Shown here: positions 46,202 to 55,300 of the stretch, piece by piece
How positions within the stretch are numbered: position 1 is the stretch's first letter
How the letters are laid out: every line of letters starts with the position of its first letter
Assembly: GCA_023423535.1 (NCBI GenBank)
Contig: JAFAFL010000006.1
Coordinates: 102,176-166,175, forward strand
From: Pseudomonadota bacterium
GTDB taxonomy: Bacteria > Myxococcota > Myxococcia > Myxococcales > Myxococcaceae
Direction: 5' to 3'
DNA length: 64,000 bases
Program-made: the position numbers and the translations under genes
Notes under the pieces: model-generated
Told to the model about the DNA's origin: nothing
What the model saw: only the letters and a program-made list of their open reading frames with translations
Database searches by the model: none

Positions 46202-47772
46202 TGGTTGCGCCTCGTCTGCCAGATGGCCACGCCGATGCCGAGCAGGAGCAGCGGCAAGAGGTCGGTGGCGGTGAAGTGGATGCGCGTGAGCATGTCGCCG
46301 TCGAGGTCCAGCGTGGACACGTCGCGGTCGCGCGGCCGGATGCTCACCTTCGCGGCCTGCTCCGTCGCCCAGCCGAACGCGTTGAGCACGAGGTTGCGGT
46401 TCGTCTCCACGCCCCAGTTCACGTCGAGCAGGAGCTCCGAGTCGCCGAACACCACCACGCGTGCCTTGTCGAAGCGGCGAGCACCGGCCTCCGGGATCGG
46501 CCGTTCGGAGGCGATGGCGAGCGGGATCTGCCCGGCCTTCTCCCCATCATCGAGCTGCGGTGAGGGCGACGGCGTGCGTTCTACCCACGCGTAGGGCGAG
46601 GAGAGCACCAGCGGCTTTGCCTCCACGCCGGAAAGCGTTCCCTCGCGCACGAGCGAGAGTCCACGCGTGGTGAGGAAGTTCGTCTGCAGCTGCGCGCGCC
46701 CGTGGCGTTCGCTGATGGGGTGCTCGCCGTAGAAGATGCTCACGAGGTTGAACGGGCTCTGCACCGAGAACCGGTCGTCCGCCACGAGGCCCTCGTCGAT
46801 GACGATGCCGTGCTTCGACAACACGCGCTCGAGGCCGCCGTCCAGCAGCCCGTCCGCGAAGACGATGAGCCGGCCGCCCGCCTCGAGATAGCGCTCCAGC
46901 GACGCCTCCTCCTTCTCGCCGAACCGGTTGCGCGCGCCGGCCACGACGACGATCGCCGCGTCCTTCGGCACGTCCTCACCGCTCGCGAGACTGAGAGTCT
47001 CCACGCGATAGCCCTCGCGCTGGAGCGAGCCGCTGAGCTGGGTCAGCGTCCCGCCCGGCTGCGCGCCCGCTTCGAGCTCCAGCGGCCACTCGTCGTGACC
47101 GACCGTGAAATAGACCTTCTGCTCACCGGAGGTGACGAGCTTCAGCAGCGCGCCGGTGAGGTCGTTCTCGCTGAAGCGGTGGACGCTGACGTGGCTCTCC
47201 TTCGAGCCTTCGCCGCCGCGCACGAGCACCACCGTGGGCCGGCCCTCGCGCAGCGCGTACTTCTGCGAGAGGTCCGGGTACTTCTTCGGGTCGCGGAACG
47301 TGTAGGTGAACTTGTCGCCGCCCTCGCGCGCGTAGCGGGAGAGCTGGTGCTCGAGGACCTCGTAGTCCGGCTGATCCGGCGCGAGGAACGCGATGGCCCT
47401 CACCGGCTCGGGCAGCTCCTTCAACACGGTGAGCGTCTGCTCGTGGAGCGAGTGGATCTGCTTGTTCGTCAGGTCCCAGCGCGCGTTCTTCTTCCACGCC
47501 ACCCAGTTCACCGCCGCGAGTCCCGCGAGGAGGAAGACGCCGGTGACGACGGTCATGCCCACGTAGGCGGTGGACTTGCGCGAGGCGAACTGGCCGAAGG
47601 TGCGCCAGTTGGTGCCTAGGTAGAGCGCCAGCAGCGCAACGCCGACGCCGACCTTGGCGAGCGTCATCGCGGTGGAGCCGGTGCTGACGAAAAGGGTCCA
47701 GGGCGCGGAGAGGAGCGCGAGCAGGCCGAGCCCGCCCGCGACCTTGCCCCACGCGGTGAGCTTCATGCCCAT
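46198..47772 (-). CDS. GldG-like ABC transporter auxiliary protein
   Basis: A protein of about 524 residues with several membrane segments at the N-terminus (AGGLGLLALLSAPWTLFV, VGVGVALLALYLG, YVGMTVVTGVFLLAGLAAVNWVAW), a large periplasmic part of the ABC_transp_aux/GldG kind (TLTVLKELPEPVRAIAFLAPDQPDYEVLEHQLSRY, KVYFTVGHDEWPL), and a C-terminal anchor (LLPLLLLGIGVAIW). The ATG at 47772 overlaps the permease gene by ten bases with GGAGG seven bases upstream; an ATG six bases later is equally coupled. The gene is part of the four-gene operon 49325-44669. Confidence 0.87.
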   Translation of the reverse strand: MGMKLTAWGKVAGGLGLLALLSAPWTLFVSTGSTAMTLAKVGVGVALLALYLGTNWRTFGQFASRKSTAYVGMTVVTGVFLLAGLAAVNWVAWKKNARWDLTNKQIHSLHEQTLTVLKELPEPVRAIAFLAPDQPDYEVLEHQLSRYAREGGDKFTYTFRDPKKYPDLSQKYALREGRPTVVLVRGGEGSKESHVSVHRFSENDLTGALLKLVTSGEQKVYFTVGHDEWPLELEAGAQPGGTLTQLSGSLQREGYRVETLSLASGEDVPKDAAIVVVAGARNRFGEKEEASLERYLEAGGRLIVFADGLLDGGLERVLSKHGIVIDEGLVADDRFSVQSPFNLVSIFYGEHPISERHGRAQLQTNFLTTRGLSLVREGTLSGVEAKPLVLSSPYAWVERTPSPSPQLDDGEKAGQIPLAIASERPIPEAGARRFDKARVVVFGDSELLLDVNWGVETNRNLVLNAFGWATEQAAKVSIRPRDRDVSTLDLDGDMLTRIHFTATDLLPLLLLGIGVAIWQTRRNQ

Positions 47773-48569
47773 CGGAAGGCCTCCAGTCGGCGGTGGGTGA
47801 GGAAGAGCGCGAAGACGATCACCGAGGCGAAGAACACGAGCGCCTTCACATCCAGCGCGCCGGAGAAGAGCGGCGCGAGTTGGTGATCGAAGGAGAGGTG
47901 CTTGAGGATCGACCGCACCGGCTCCTCGCTGCGTTGCGCGAGCCCGCCGAGCAGCCACCACGGCAGCAGCACCACGAAGGAGACGAGCGCGGCCATCGCC
48001 TGCGACTCGGTGAGCGAGGAGATGAACATGCCCACCGCCATGCAGGCCGCGCCGAACATCAGGAGCGCCGCGTAGCCGAGCATCACGGTCGGCCAGTCGA
48101 GCGCGCTGCCCTCGGTGCCCCTGCCGTAGATCGCGACCACCGCGGGGAAGATCAGCGTCACCGACAGCGTGGCGAAGAGGATGAGCGTGCCGCCGAGGTA
48201 CTTGCCCAGCACGATCTCCACAGGCCGCACCGGAAGCGTCATCAGGAGTTCGAAGGTCTTCTGCCGGCGCTCCTCGGCGAAGAGGCGCATGGAGAGGAAG
48301 GGCGCGACGAAGAGGGTGATCACCATCACCGTGCCGAAGAGGTTCACGATGACCCCGTCAGTGAGGTTCTGGAAGACGTGCTGCTCGGGCGGCATCGCGG
48401 GCCAGCCGTACTGACGCGCGAGCATCTGCGCCTGCTGGAACGCCGCGAGCAACCCGACGAAGAAGAAGGCGCTGATCGCGAGCATGGCGGTGAGCGCGAT
48501 CCAGGCCCACGGCGTGGTGAAGAAGAGCCCGAACTCCTTCCGGGCGACGGCGAACGTATTGCGGATCAT
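47763..48569 (-). CDS. ABC-2 type permease (GldF-like)
   Basis: A 268-residue permease with six hydrophobic segments. It opens with IRNTFAVARKEFGLFFTTPWAWIALTAMLAI, typical of GldF/YhhJ-type permeases, and includes FAEERRQKTFELLMTLPVRPVEIVLGKYLGG, the coupling-helix region of ABC-2 exporters. With the ATPase 27 bases upstream and the GldG-like protein overlapping downstream it forms a complete exporter. In Bacteroidota, GldAFG is needed for gliding; here the cargo is unknown. Confidence 0.9.
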   Translation of the reverse strand: MIRNTFAVARKEFGLFFTTPWAWIALTAMLAISAFFFVGLLAAFQQAQMLARQYGWPAMPPEQHVFQNLTDGVIVNLFGTVMVITLFVAPFLSMRLFAEERRQKTFELLMTLPVRPVEIVLGKYLGGTLILFATLSVTLIFPAVVAIYGRGTEGSALDWPTVMLGYAALLMFGAACMAVGMFISSLTESQAMAALVSFVVLLPWWLLGGLAQRSEEPVRSILKHLSFDHQLAPLFSGALDVKALVFFASVIVFALFLTHRRLEAFRWA

Positions 48570-48596
48570 GGTCGATTCCGTCCGGTGCGCGAGCGC

Positions 48597-49325
48597 CTAC
48601 GCGGCGGTGAGCTGGATGAAGACCTGCTCCAGCGACTGCGAGGACTCGCCCTCACCGGAGCGGGAGAGCGCTTCGATCGTGTCGAACGCCCGCATCTTTC
48701 CCTGGTCGATGATCAGCACCCGGTCGCAGGTGGCGGCGACTTCGTGGAGCAGGTGGGTGGAGAGGATGACCGTGTGCTTCTGCCCGAGCGACTTCACCAG
48801 CCCGCGCAGCTCGGTGCGCTGACGCGGGTCGAGCCCTTCGGTCGGCTCGTCGAGGATGAGGACCGGCGGCGACCCGAGGAGCGCCTGCGCGATGCCCACC
48901 CGCTGCTTGAACCCCTTGGAGAGGTTGCCGATCACGCGGTTCGCTTCCCGCGCGAGGCCCACTGCTTCGGCGCAGCGTTCGACCTCTGCTTTGAGCGCCT
49001 TGCGCGGCACGCCCTTCAGCGTGGCGACGAAGGTGAGATACGCGCGCACCGTCATCTCCGGATAGAGCGGCGGCGTCTCCGGCAGGTAGCCGATGCGGCG
49101 GCGGACCTCCATCGGGTGCTCGAAGACGTCGAAGCCGGCGACCTTCGCGGTGCCCTCCGATGGGGGGAGGAAGCCGGTGAGCATCTTCATGGTGGTGCTC
49201 TTGCCGGCACCGTTGGGCCCGAGGAACCCGAGCACCTGCCCCTCGTCGAGCGAGAACGAGAGGGCATCGACCGCCACCCGGTCCCGGTACCGCTTGCTGA
49301 GGTTCTGCACCTCGATCATCGGCAT
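48597..49325 (-). CDS. ABC transporter ATPase (GldA-like)
   Basis: A 242-residue ABC ATPase with Walker A GPNGAGKST, signature LSKGFKQRVGIAQALLG (here LSKGF instead of LSGGQ), Walker B VLILDEPTEGLDP, and the switch His in STHLLHEV. It drives the ABC-2 permease that follows after 27 bases. The first gene of the operon, with a TTGACA/TATATC promoter upstream. The ATG at MPMIEVQNLSKRY is set by the family start. Confidence 0.93.
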   Translation of the reverse strand: MPMIEVQNLSKRYRDRVAVDALSFSLDEGQVLGFLGPNGAGKSTTMKMLTGFLPPSEGTAKVAGFDVFEHPMEVRRRIGYLPETPPLYPEMTVRAYLTFVATLKGVPRKALKAEVERCAEAVGLAREANRVIGNLSKGFKQRVGIAQALLGSPPVLILDEPTEGLDPRQRTELRGLVKSLGQKHTVILSTHLLHEVAATCDRVLIIDQGKMRAFDTIEALSRSGEGESSQSLEQVFIQLTAA

Positions 49326-49356
49326 CAGGAGACTCCTGGTTTCAAGAACGGGCGCC

Positions 49357-49384
49357 GATATAGGCGCCGAAGAAAACGTGTCAA
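49357..49384 (-). promoter_or_regulatory. Promoter of the Gld-like ABC operon
   Basis: On the minus strand, -35 TTGACA (49379-49384, a perfect consensus) and -10 TATATC (49357-49362) lie 16 bases apart. The -10 is framed by GGCGCC on both sides (49351-49356 and 49363-49368), which could be a repressor site. Confidence 0.7.
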
Positions 49385-49487
49385 GGCGACCACGCCGCGG
49401 CGCCGTGAACGCAGATGATCGCACGGCTCTTCCTCTCGTGCGCGCCTGGCCGCTGACGTGCAGTGCCCTCCCGATGTAGGAGGCGCC

Positions 49488-50678
49488 ATGGCGGTCATCG
49501 TTCAGAAGTTCGGCGGGAGCTCGGTCGGCGACGTGGAGAAGATCCGGAAGGTCGCTCGGAAGGTGAAGGAGCGACGGGACGCCGGCGACCAGCTGGTGGT
49601 CGTGGTCTCGGCGATGGGCGACACCACGGACGAGTTGCTCGGCCTCGCGAGGAAGGTCTCCCACGATCCGCCGCGCCGCGAGCTGGACATGCTCCTCACC
49701 TGCGGCGAGCGCATCTCCATGGCGCTGCTCAGCATGGCGCTGCTCGATCTCGGCGTGCCGGCGATCAGCTTCACCGGCAGCCAGAGCGGGATCATCACCA
49801 ACGACACGCACTCGCAGGCGCGCATCCTCGAGGTCCGTCCCTTCCGCATCCAGGACGAGCTGGAGAAGGGGAAGGTCGTCATCGTCGCCGGCTACCAGGG
49901 CGTCTCCTACAAGCGCGAGGTGACCACGCTCGGGCGCGGCGGATCCGACACGACGGCGGTGGCGCTGGCGGCGGCGCTCGATGCGGAGGCCTGCGAGATC
50001 TACTCGGACGTGGACGGCGTCTTCAGCGCCGACCCGCGCGTGGTCCCGGAGGCGAAGAAGCTGGAGACGCTCTCCTACGAGGAGATGCAGGAGCTCGCGT
50101 CCGGCGGCGCGCGCGTGCTCAACGCCCAGGCGGTGGAGTTCGCGCGGAAGAAGGGGATCGTCATCCTCGCGCGGTCCACCCACGGCGGGGGAAACGGCAC
50201 GCAGGTGCGCGACCTCCCCGCGCCCGCGGACACGCGCGTGAAGGCGGTGGCCAGCGAGGGTGATCTCGGCGTCGTCTCCGTGCGCGGCGCGCCCGCCCTG
50301 CTGCCCGAGCTGTTCGAGTTCCTCGATGCCCGCGGCGTGCGCGGCCGCTTCTTCGCCTTCAACGCCACCGCGGAGGAAGCGCAAGGTGGACTGGTCGCGG
50401 TGCCGCTGCAGGACGTGCACGGGCCCGAGCGCCTGACGGAGGATCTGCACGCCCGGTTCGGCGACCGCGCGAGGTTGCAGCTCGGCCTCGGCACCGTGAC
50501 GTGCGTGGGCACCGGCATCGATGCGGACTGGAGCACCCTTCGCCGCGCGCTGGCCCAGGCGGAGGGCCTCAAGGCACGCGTCTTCGGCGTGCACACCTCA
50601 CCGCTGCAGCTTTCCCTGCTGGTGGAGAAGCCGCACCTGCCGGAGCTCACGCGGAGGCTGCACGCAGAGCTGGTGTAG
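49488..50678 (+). CDS. Aspartate kinase
   Basis: A 396-residue enzyme that phosphorylates aspartate, the first step to Lys, Met, Thr and diaminopimelate. It begins IVQKFGGSSVGDVEKI (the K-F-G-G-T/S-S signature), and includes LTCGERISMALLSMAL, TTLGRGGSDTTAVALAAAL and IYSDVDGVFSADPR. The C-terminal regulatory ACT region is about 265-396 and suggests feedback control. The ATG has a clear TAGGAGG ribosome site; upstream in-frame codons are rejected. It converges on the PHP lipoprotein gene. Confidence 0.95.
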   Translation: MAVIVQKFGGSSVGDVEKIRKVARKVKERRDAGDQLVVVVSAMGDTTDELLGLARKVSHDPPRRELDMLLTCGERISMALLSMALLDLGVPAISFTGSQSGIITNDTHSQARILEVRPFRIQDELEKGKVVIVAGYQGVSYKREVTTLGRGGSDTTAVALAAALDAEACEIYSDVDGVFSADPRVVPEAKKLETLSYEEMQELASGGARVLNAQAVEFARKKGIVILARSTHGGGNGTQVRDLPAPADTRVKAVASEGDLGVVSVRGAPALLPELFEFLDARGVRGRFFAFNATAEEAQGGLVAVPLQDVHGPERLTEDLHARFGDRARLQLGLGTVTCVGTGIDADWSTLRRALAQAEGLKARVFGVHTSPLQLSLLVEKPHLPELTRRLHAELV

Positions 50679-50697
50679 CGGAGGGCCTCCCTCCTAC
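50675..50697. terminator. Small bidirectional hairpin between convergent genes
   Basis: GGAGGG-CCT-CCCTCC (50680-50694) with flanking GTA/TAC forms a short hairpin that overlaps the stop codons of the aspartate kinase and the convergent PHP lipoprotein. There is no T-run. It may terminate both transcripts weakly. Confidence 0.35.
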
Positions 50698-52304
50698 GGC
50701 TCCAGCCAGATCGGTGCGGAGACGACGATGTCACCGTCGGTCTGCACGGCCTGCGCGACCCAGAAGGTCTTCGCGTTGGGCTTGCGAGTGAAGGTGGCGG
50801 AGCAGGGGTTCTGTCCCGCGCACAGCTTCGACTCGAGCGCGGTGCCGTTCTTGCCGAGCAGATCGATGCGCTTGAATCCGTCGGCGTTCTGGGAGTCGCG
50901 GGCCACGACGGTGAACTCGATCTCGCCGAGCCCCTTCAGCCGCGACCCCATCCAGCACGCGCCGTCCGCCTTGAAGGTGATGCGCGCGGTGTCGTCGTTG
51001 GTGGCGAAGGTCCGGTTGGCGCGGACGGCCTCGCGCAGCGCGTAGTTCGTCAGCTCGGTGGCCCACACGCCGGTGGCCCGCGGGCTCGCGCCCCAGTTCG
51101 CCTGGTGGTTGTCCTCGTTGAAGGCCGGCGAGACGTGCCACCCGTTGCGCAGCGCCTCGAAGTACGCGCCCATCTTCTTCGACCAGTCGCCGCCGCCGTT
51201 CAGCTCCACCAGCCGCATCGCCGAATCACCGACCGGGAAGTACTGGTAGTTGGCGAAGGTGCCCGGCCAGGGCGGATGGTTCCACTGCCCCACGCAGGGG
51301 TCGCAGCCCTTCAGCGTGGCGTACATGTCCTGCAGGCCCTTGGGCGTCGTGGTGTTCTGCTTGAGGAACAGCGCGTTGAAGTGGCCGAGCCGCGTGGTGT
51401 TGTTGGTGTCGAAGAGGTCCACCTCGTAGCCGCAGCCCGCGACGAAGGCGCCCGCGTAGAGCTGGTTGGCCTGGCGTGCTTCGGCGCGGCAGTCGGCGAA
51501 CTTGCTGCCCAGCGGGCCCTTGTGATCGGTGACCCAGAGGAAGTCGAGCTTGGCCTGTTTCGCCGCCGCGAACGCCACCGCCGGAGTCTGGACGCCGTCC
51601 GAGTAGCCGGTGTGCGCGTGGAAGTTGCCGTGGAACGCGTTGAACTGGCCCTGCACACAGCCCTGGCGCTTCGGACAGGTCTGGCAGTCGGCGGGGCAGG
51701 TCTCGCACGTCTCCTCCTGCTGGTCACACACGCCGTCTCCACACGGGTCGCACCAGCCGCAATCGACCGGGCAGGTGGTGCAGGTCTCGCCGAGGGTCGC
51801 GTCGCACACGTCGTCGCCGCACGGGTTGCAGGGGCCGCAGTCGGTGGCGCAGGTGCCGCAGGTCTCGTTCTGCTCGAGCTCGCAGACGCCGTTGCCGCAG
51901 GTGACACACGGGCCGCAGTCCGCGCCGCAGTTCGAGCACGTCTCGCCGTCGTCGGGTGCGCAGGTGCCGTCGCCGCACACGCCCTGGCTGCACTTGCCGC
52001 AGTCCTGCGCGCAGCTCTCGCAGGTCTCTGTGCGCTCATCGCAGAGCTCGTCGCCGCAGGCGTCGCACGCGCCGCAGTCCTCCTCGCAGGAGGCGCAGGT
52101 CTCGACGTCGGTGGCGCAGACGCCGTCTCCGCACAGCTCGCACGCGCCGCAGTCGTCCGGGCAGGTGTCGCACGTCTCGGACTCTCCCGAGCACAGCCCG
52201 TCACCGCAGGTGGCGGCGGGAACCTCGGGAGGCGGCGGCGGCGACTGGGAGGCGCAGGCCAACGCGAGGCAGACGAGTGATCCGAGCACGAGGCAGGTGC
52301 GCAT
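50694..52304 (-). CDS. Lipoprotein with seven cysteine-rich repeats and a PHP-like domain
   Basis: A 536-residue exported lipoprotein (lipobox CLALAC). Residues 33-210 are seven tandem repeats of about 25 residues of the form C-G-D/N-x-x-C-x(4-6)-E-T-C-x-x-C-x-x-D-C-x-x-C, six Cys per repeat, predicting a rigid disulfide-rich stalk. The C-terminal part starts with HGNFHAHTGYSDGVQTP and WVTDHKG, which resembles the metal site of PHP-family phosphoesterases, and ends in a beta domain. The enzyme-like domain at the end of a Cys stalk suggests a surface-displayed hydrolase. Its neighbour is the large Ig-module lipoprotein, on the same strand. Confidence 0.85.
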   Translation of the reverse strand: MRTCLVLGSLVCLALACASQSPPPPPEVPAATCGDGLCSGESETCDTCPDDCGACELCGDGVCATDVETCASCEEDCGACDACGDELCDERTETCESCAQDCGKCSQGVCGDGTCAPDDGETCSNCGADCGPCVTCGNGVCELEQNETCGTCATDCGPCNPCGDDVCDATLGETCTTCPVDCGWCDPCGDGVCDQQEETCETCPADCQTCPKRQGCVQGQFNAFHGNFHAHTGYSDGVQTPAVAFAAAKQAKLDFLWVTDHKGPLGSKFADCRAEARQANQLYAGAFVAGCGYEVDLFDTNNTTRLGHFNALFLKQNTTTPKGLQDMYATLKGCDPCVGQWNHPPWPGTFANYQYFPVGDSAMRLVELNGGGDWSKKMGAYFEALRNGWHVSPAFNEDNHQANWGASPRATGVWATELTNYALREAVRANRTFATNDDTARITFKADGACWMGSRLKGLGEIEFTVVARDSQNADGFKRIDLLGKNGTALESKLCAGQNPCSATFTRKPNAKTFWVAQAVQTDGDIVVSAPIWLEP

Positions 52305-52364
52305 GTGTACGACCATTCTCGCGCGGTGAGAAACGCGGTTGCGTCGGCGGCCCTGCCCGAGCCG

Positions 52365-55300
52365 TCACGGCTCGAATTGCACCACCCACACGGTCCAGGC
52401 CGCGGCGCCCTCCGTCCGGGCGCGCGTGGCGTTGATCTCGGTCGGGGAGGAGAAGGTGAAGCGGGCCATCATGTTCTCCGGCCGTGCGTTGTTCTGGCTC
52501 CCCGTCCCGCCCACAGGTCCGCCGATCGCCATGCCGCCCGCGAAGGCGGAGGCTCGCGAGACGTCCACCGCGGGGAACGTTCCCGTCGCACTCGCCGCGC
52601 TGTTCGCCATGCTCACCGGCACCGCGTGGACGACGTTGCCCGGCGGCAGCGTCACGCGCTCGTAGTGGATCGCGCTCACGCCGTCGGCCAGCGCCGTGTT
52701 CCGTTCGAACAGCGCGCTGCTCGCGTCCGGCAGGGACCCTCGCACCATGCGCCCGTTCATGTTCCCGGTGTTCGACCGCCACGTGTAGAGGAGGAACGTC
52801 CGCGCCGCCTCCGCCGCGGTGAGGCTGGGGAGCCCGCTCGCGGTCTCGTTCAGCGCTGCGTTCGGAATCCCTCCGCTCAGCGTCCCACGCGCGACCTGCG
52901 CGCCGGTCCACTCCACGACCTGCACCGCGTACCTCGGCGAGTTGCCGCAGTTCCCACCGTGCCGCGTGATCCGGACGTTCGACGGACTCTGCAGCTCCAC
53001 GGTCGCGAACACGTCCTGCGCGTACCCGTTCCCGCCGTAGTCCATGCCGTGCAGCAGGAAGGTCTGGGCCACGTCTCCGACCGGCGGCGACAGCGCCACG
53101 TCCGTCACGTTGTTCGCGCTGTTGCAGTCGCTCTGCACGTGCCTCACCTGCACGCCCGAGGGGAAGTACACGCTGCGCCAGGTGATGCTGATCGTCTCAC
53201 CCGGGTTGTGGCCGCGCGTGCAGCGGATGTTCGACGCGCTCTCGAGGAAGCACCGCGCCAGCGCCCGCCGCGGCTCGGCGTGGTTCCCGGTCGCTCCGTA
53301 GAACAGCAGCGTCTTGTTCATGTCCGGCACCGCCTGGGTGATCGGACAGGAGACCTCGCTCTCGCCGCCCGCCAGCGTGCAGCTGCCGCCCGAGCTCGCC
53401 GCGCGGATCGTCGTGGTCTGAGACGCGGGACTGAACGAGCCCGACTCGCCGGTCATCGTCACCGCGCCCTCGGTCAGCCCCTTGAAGTGGACGGTCGCGC
53501 TGTCGGTGTTCTGGAGGATCGTCACCGAGTTCACCGGCTGCGTGCACTGCGCGTCCGCGTAGAACGCGAAGCCCGTCGAGGGCTCGCCCTTCAGGAGCAC
53601 GATCGTGTTGCTGATCACCGCGGCCGGAGCTCCCTGCGCGTCGCGGCTCTGCACCGTCACCGGGTCCGAGCACTCGCCCGCCCAGCGCGTCTGCGGCGCC
53701 GAGCTGAACGCGAGCGCGGCGGCGGCCTGTTCGATCATGTGCTGCTGCGTGTCACCGGTCAGCCCGGTACCGCTCGCCGTCACCTGCACCTGCCCCACGC
53801 TCGTCGAGCGGAAGCGGAACGACTCGATCGACGCACCCGCCGGCACCGTCACGCCGGTCGCCGGCGTCGTGCAGGTCTCGTCCGAATAGAAGGTCAGCCC
53901 CATCGACGGCACAGCGCTCAGCGTCAGGGCAAAGGGCGAGGTGACGGCGCTCGGGTTGTGGAACGCGTCGGTCAGCTCCACCCGGACCTCGGCGGAGCAC
54001 TGGTTCACCGGGAGCGTCTGCGCGGCCGTGACGAAGCGCACGCGCGCCGGCGGGCCCGTCTCCACCGTCACGTTTCCCTGCGAGGGCTGCAGCCCGTTCG
54101 CGCTGGTGGTGATCTCGAACGTGCCCGGACGGATCCCGCGGAAGTGGAAGAGGGCGCCGGTCGCCGTCCCCGGAATCCCGAGCGAGGTCGTCGGCATCGC
54201 GCACATCGAGTCGGTGAAGAACTCGAAGTCGTCCTCCGGAACCGCGGTCAGGCTCACGGCCGTCAGCGCGCCGGCAGGCACCGTGTTCCCGAAGGCATCG
54301 CGCACGAGCAGCGTCGCCTGCGCCGAACACTCGCCCGTCTCCAGCGTCTGCGGCACCCCTCCCAGCACGAGCTGCTGCGGTGGCCCCGCGTTGATCACCA
54401 GCGCCTGCGTCCCGCCGGTCAGGCCGGCTGCGTTCGCGGTCAGCGTGGAAGTGCCCGCGATCGTCCCCGAAACGTGAACGCTTCCGGTCGCCGCGGTCAG
54501 CGTCACCGTCTGCGAACCGAGCGGCAACGAGCACGCGCCATCGGAGAAGAAGCCCACGCCCGAGGGCATCGAGCCCAGGGTCACCGCCAGCGGACCGCCG
54601 GTCACGGTCGGGTTGCCGTGCGCGTCGCGTCGCTCGAGCCCAATGGCCGAAGAGCAGCCGCCCGCCGCGATCGTCTGCGGCATCGAGGTGAAGTGCACCG
54701 ACGCGGCGGGACCGGTCTGCACCGTCAGCCCCTGCGTCGCCTGCGCGAAGGGCGCCTGCACGCGCACGGTCGGCGTGCCCGGCCGAACTGAGCGCACGTA
54801 GAACGCCGCCTCGCTCGTCGTGGCCGGCAGCGCCACGGAAGTGACCGGCGCATCACCACAACCCGCGACCGCGTGGAAGGTCACGCCGTCCAAAGGCATC
54901 GCGCTCAGCGCCAGCGCGACCGCCTGCATCGGCGGCGAAGGGTTCTCCCAGTCGTCGAGGCTCTGCACGGTCAGCGCGCTCGAACACTCACCCGTCGTCA
55001 GCGCCTGTGGCGTGCTGCGGAACACCAGCGTCGTCGGCGGCCCGAGCCCCACCGTCTGCACCTGCGACGCCTCGCCGAGCCCCACCGCGCTCACGTTGAC
55101 CTGGACCGGCCCCGGACGCGTGCCCCGGAAGTGGAACCCCGTCCGAGACGTTGTCGCGTTGATGGTCACGAGCTCCGCCTCGGTCGTGCACGACGCGTCC
55201 GCGTAGAAGGTGACGCCCATCGCCGGCTGCGCAGCGAGCGCCAGCGCCAGCGGCATCGGCACCGCCGAGGTGTTGCCGAACGCGTCGCGCGACTCGACCT

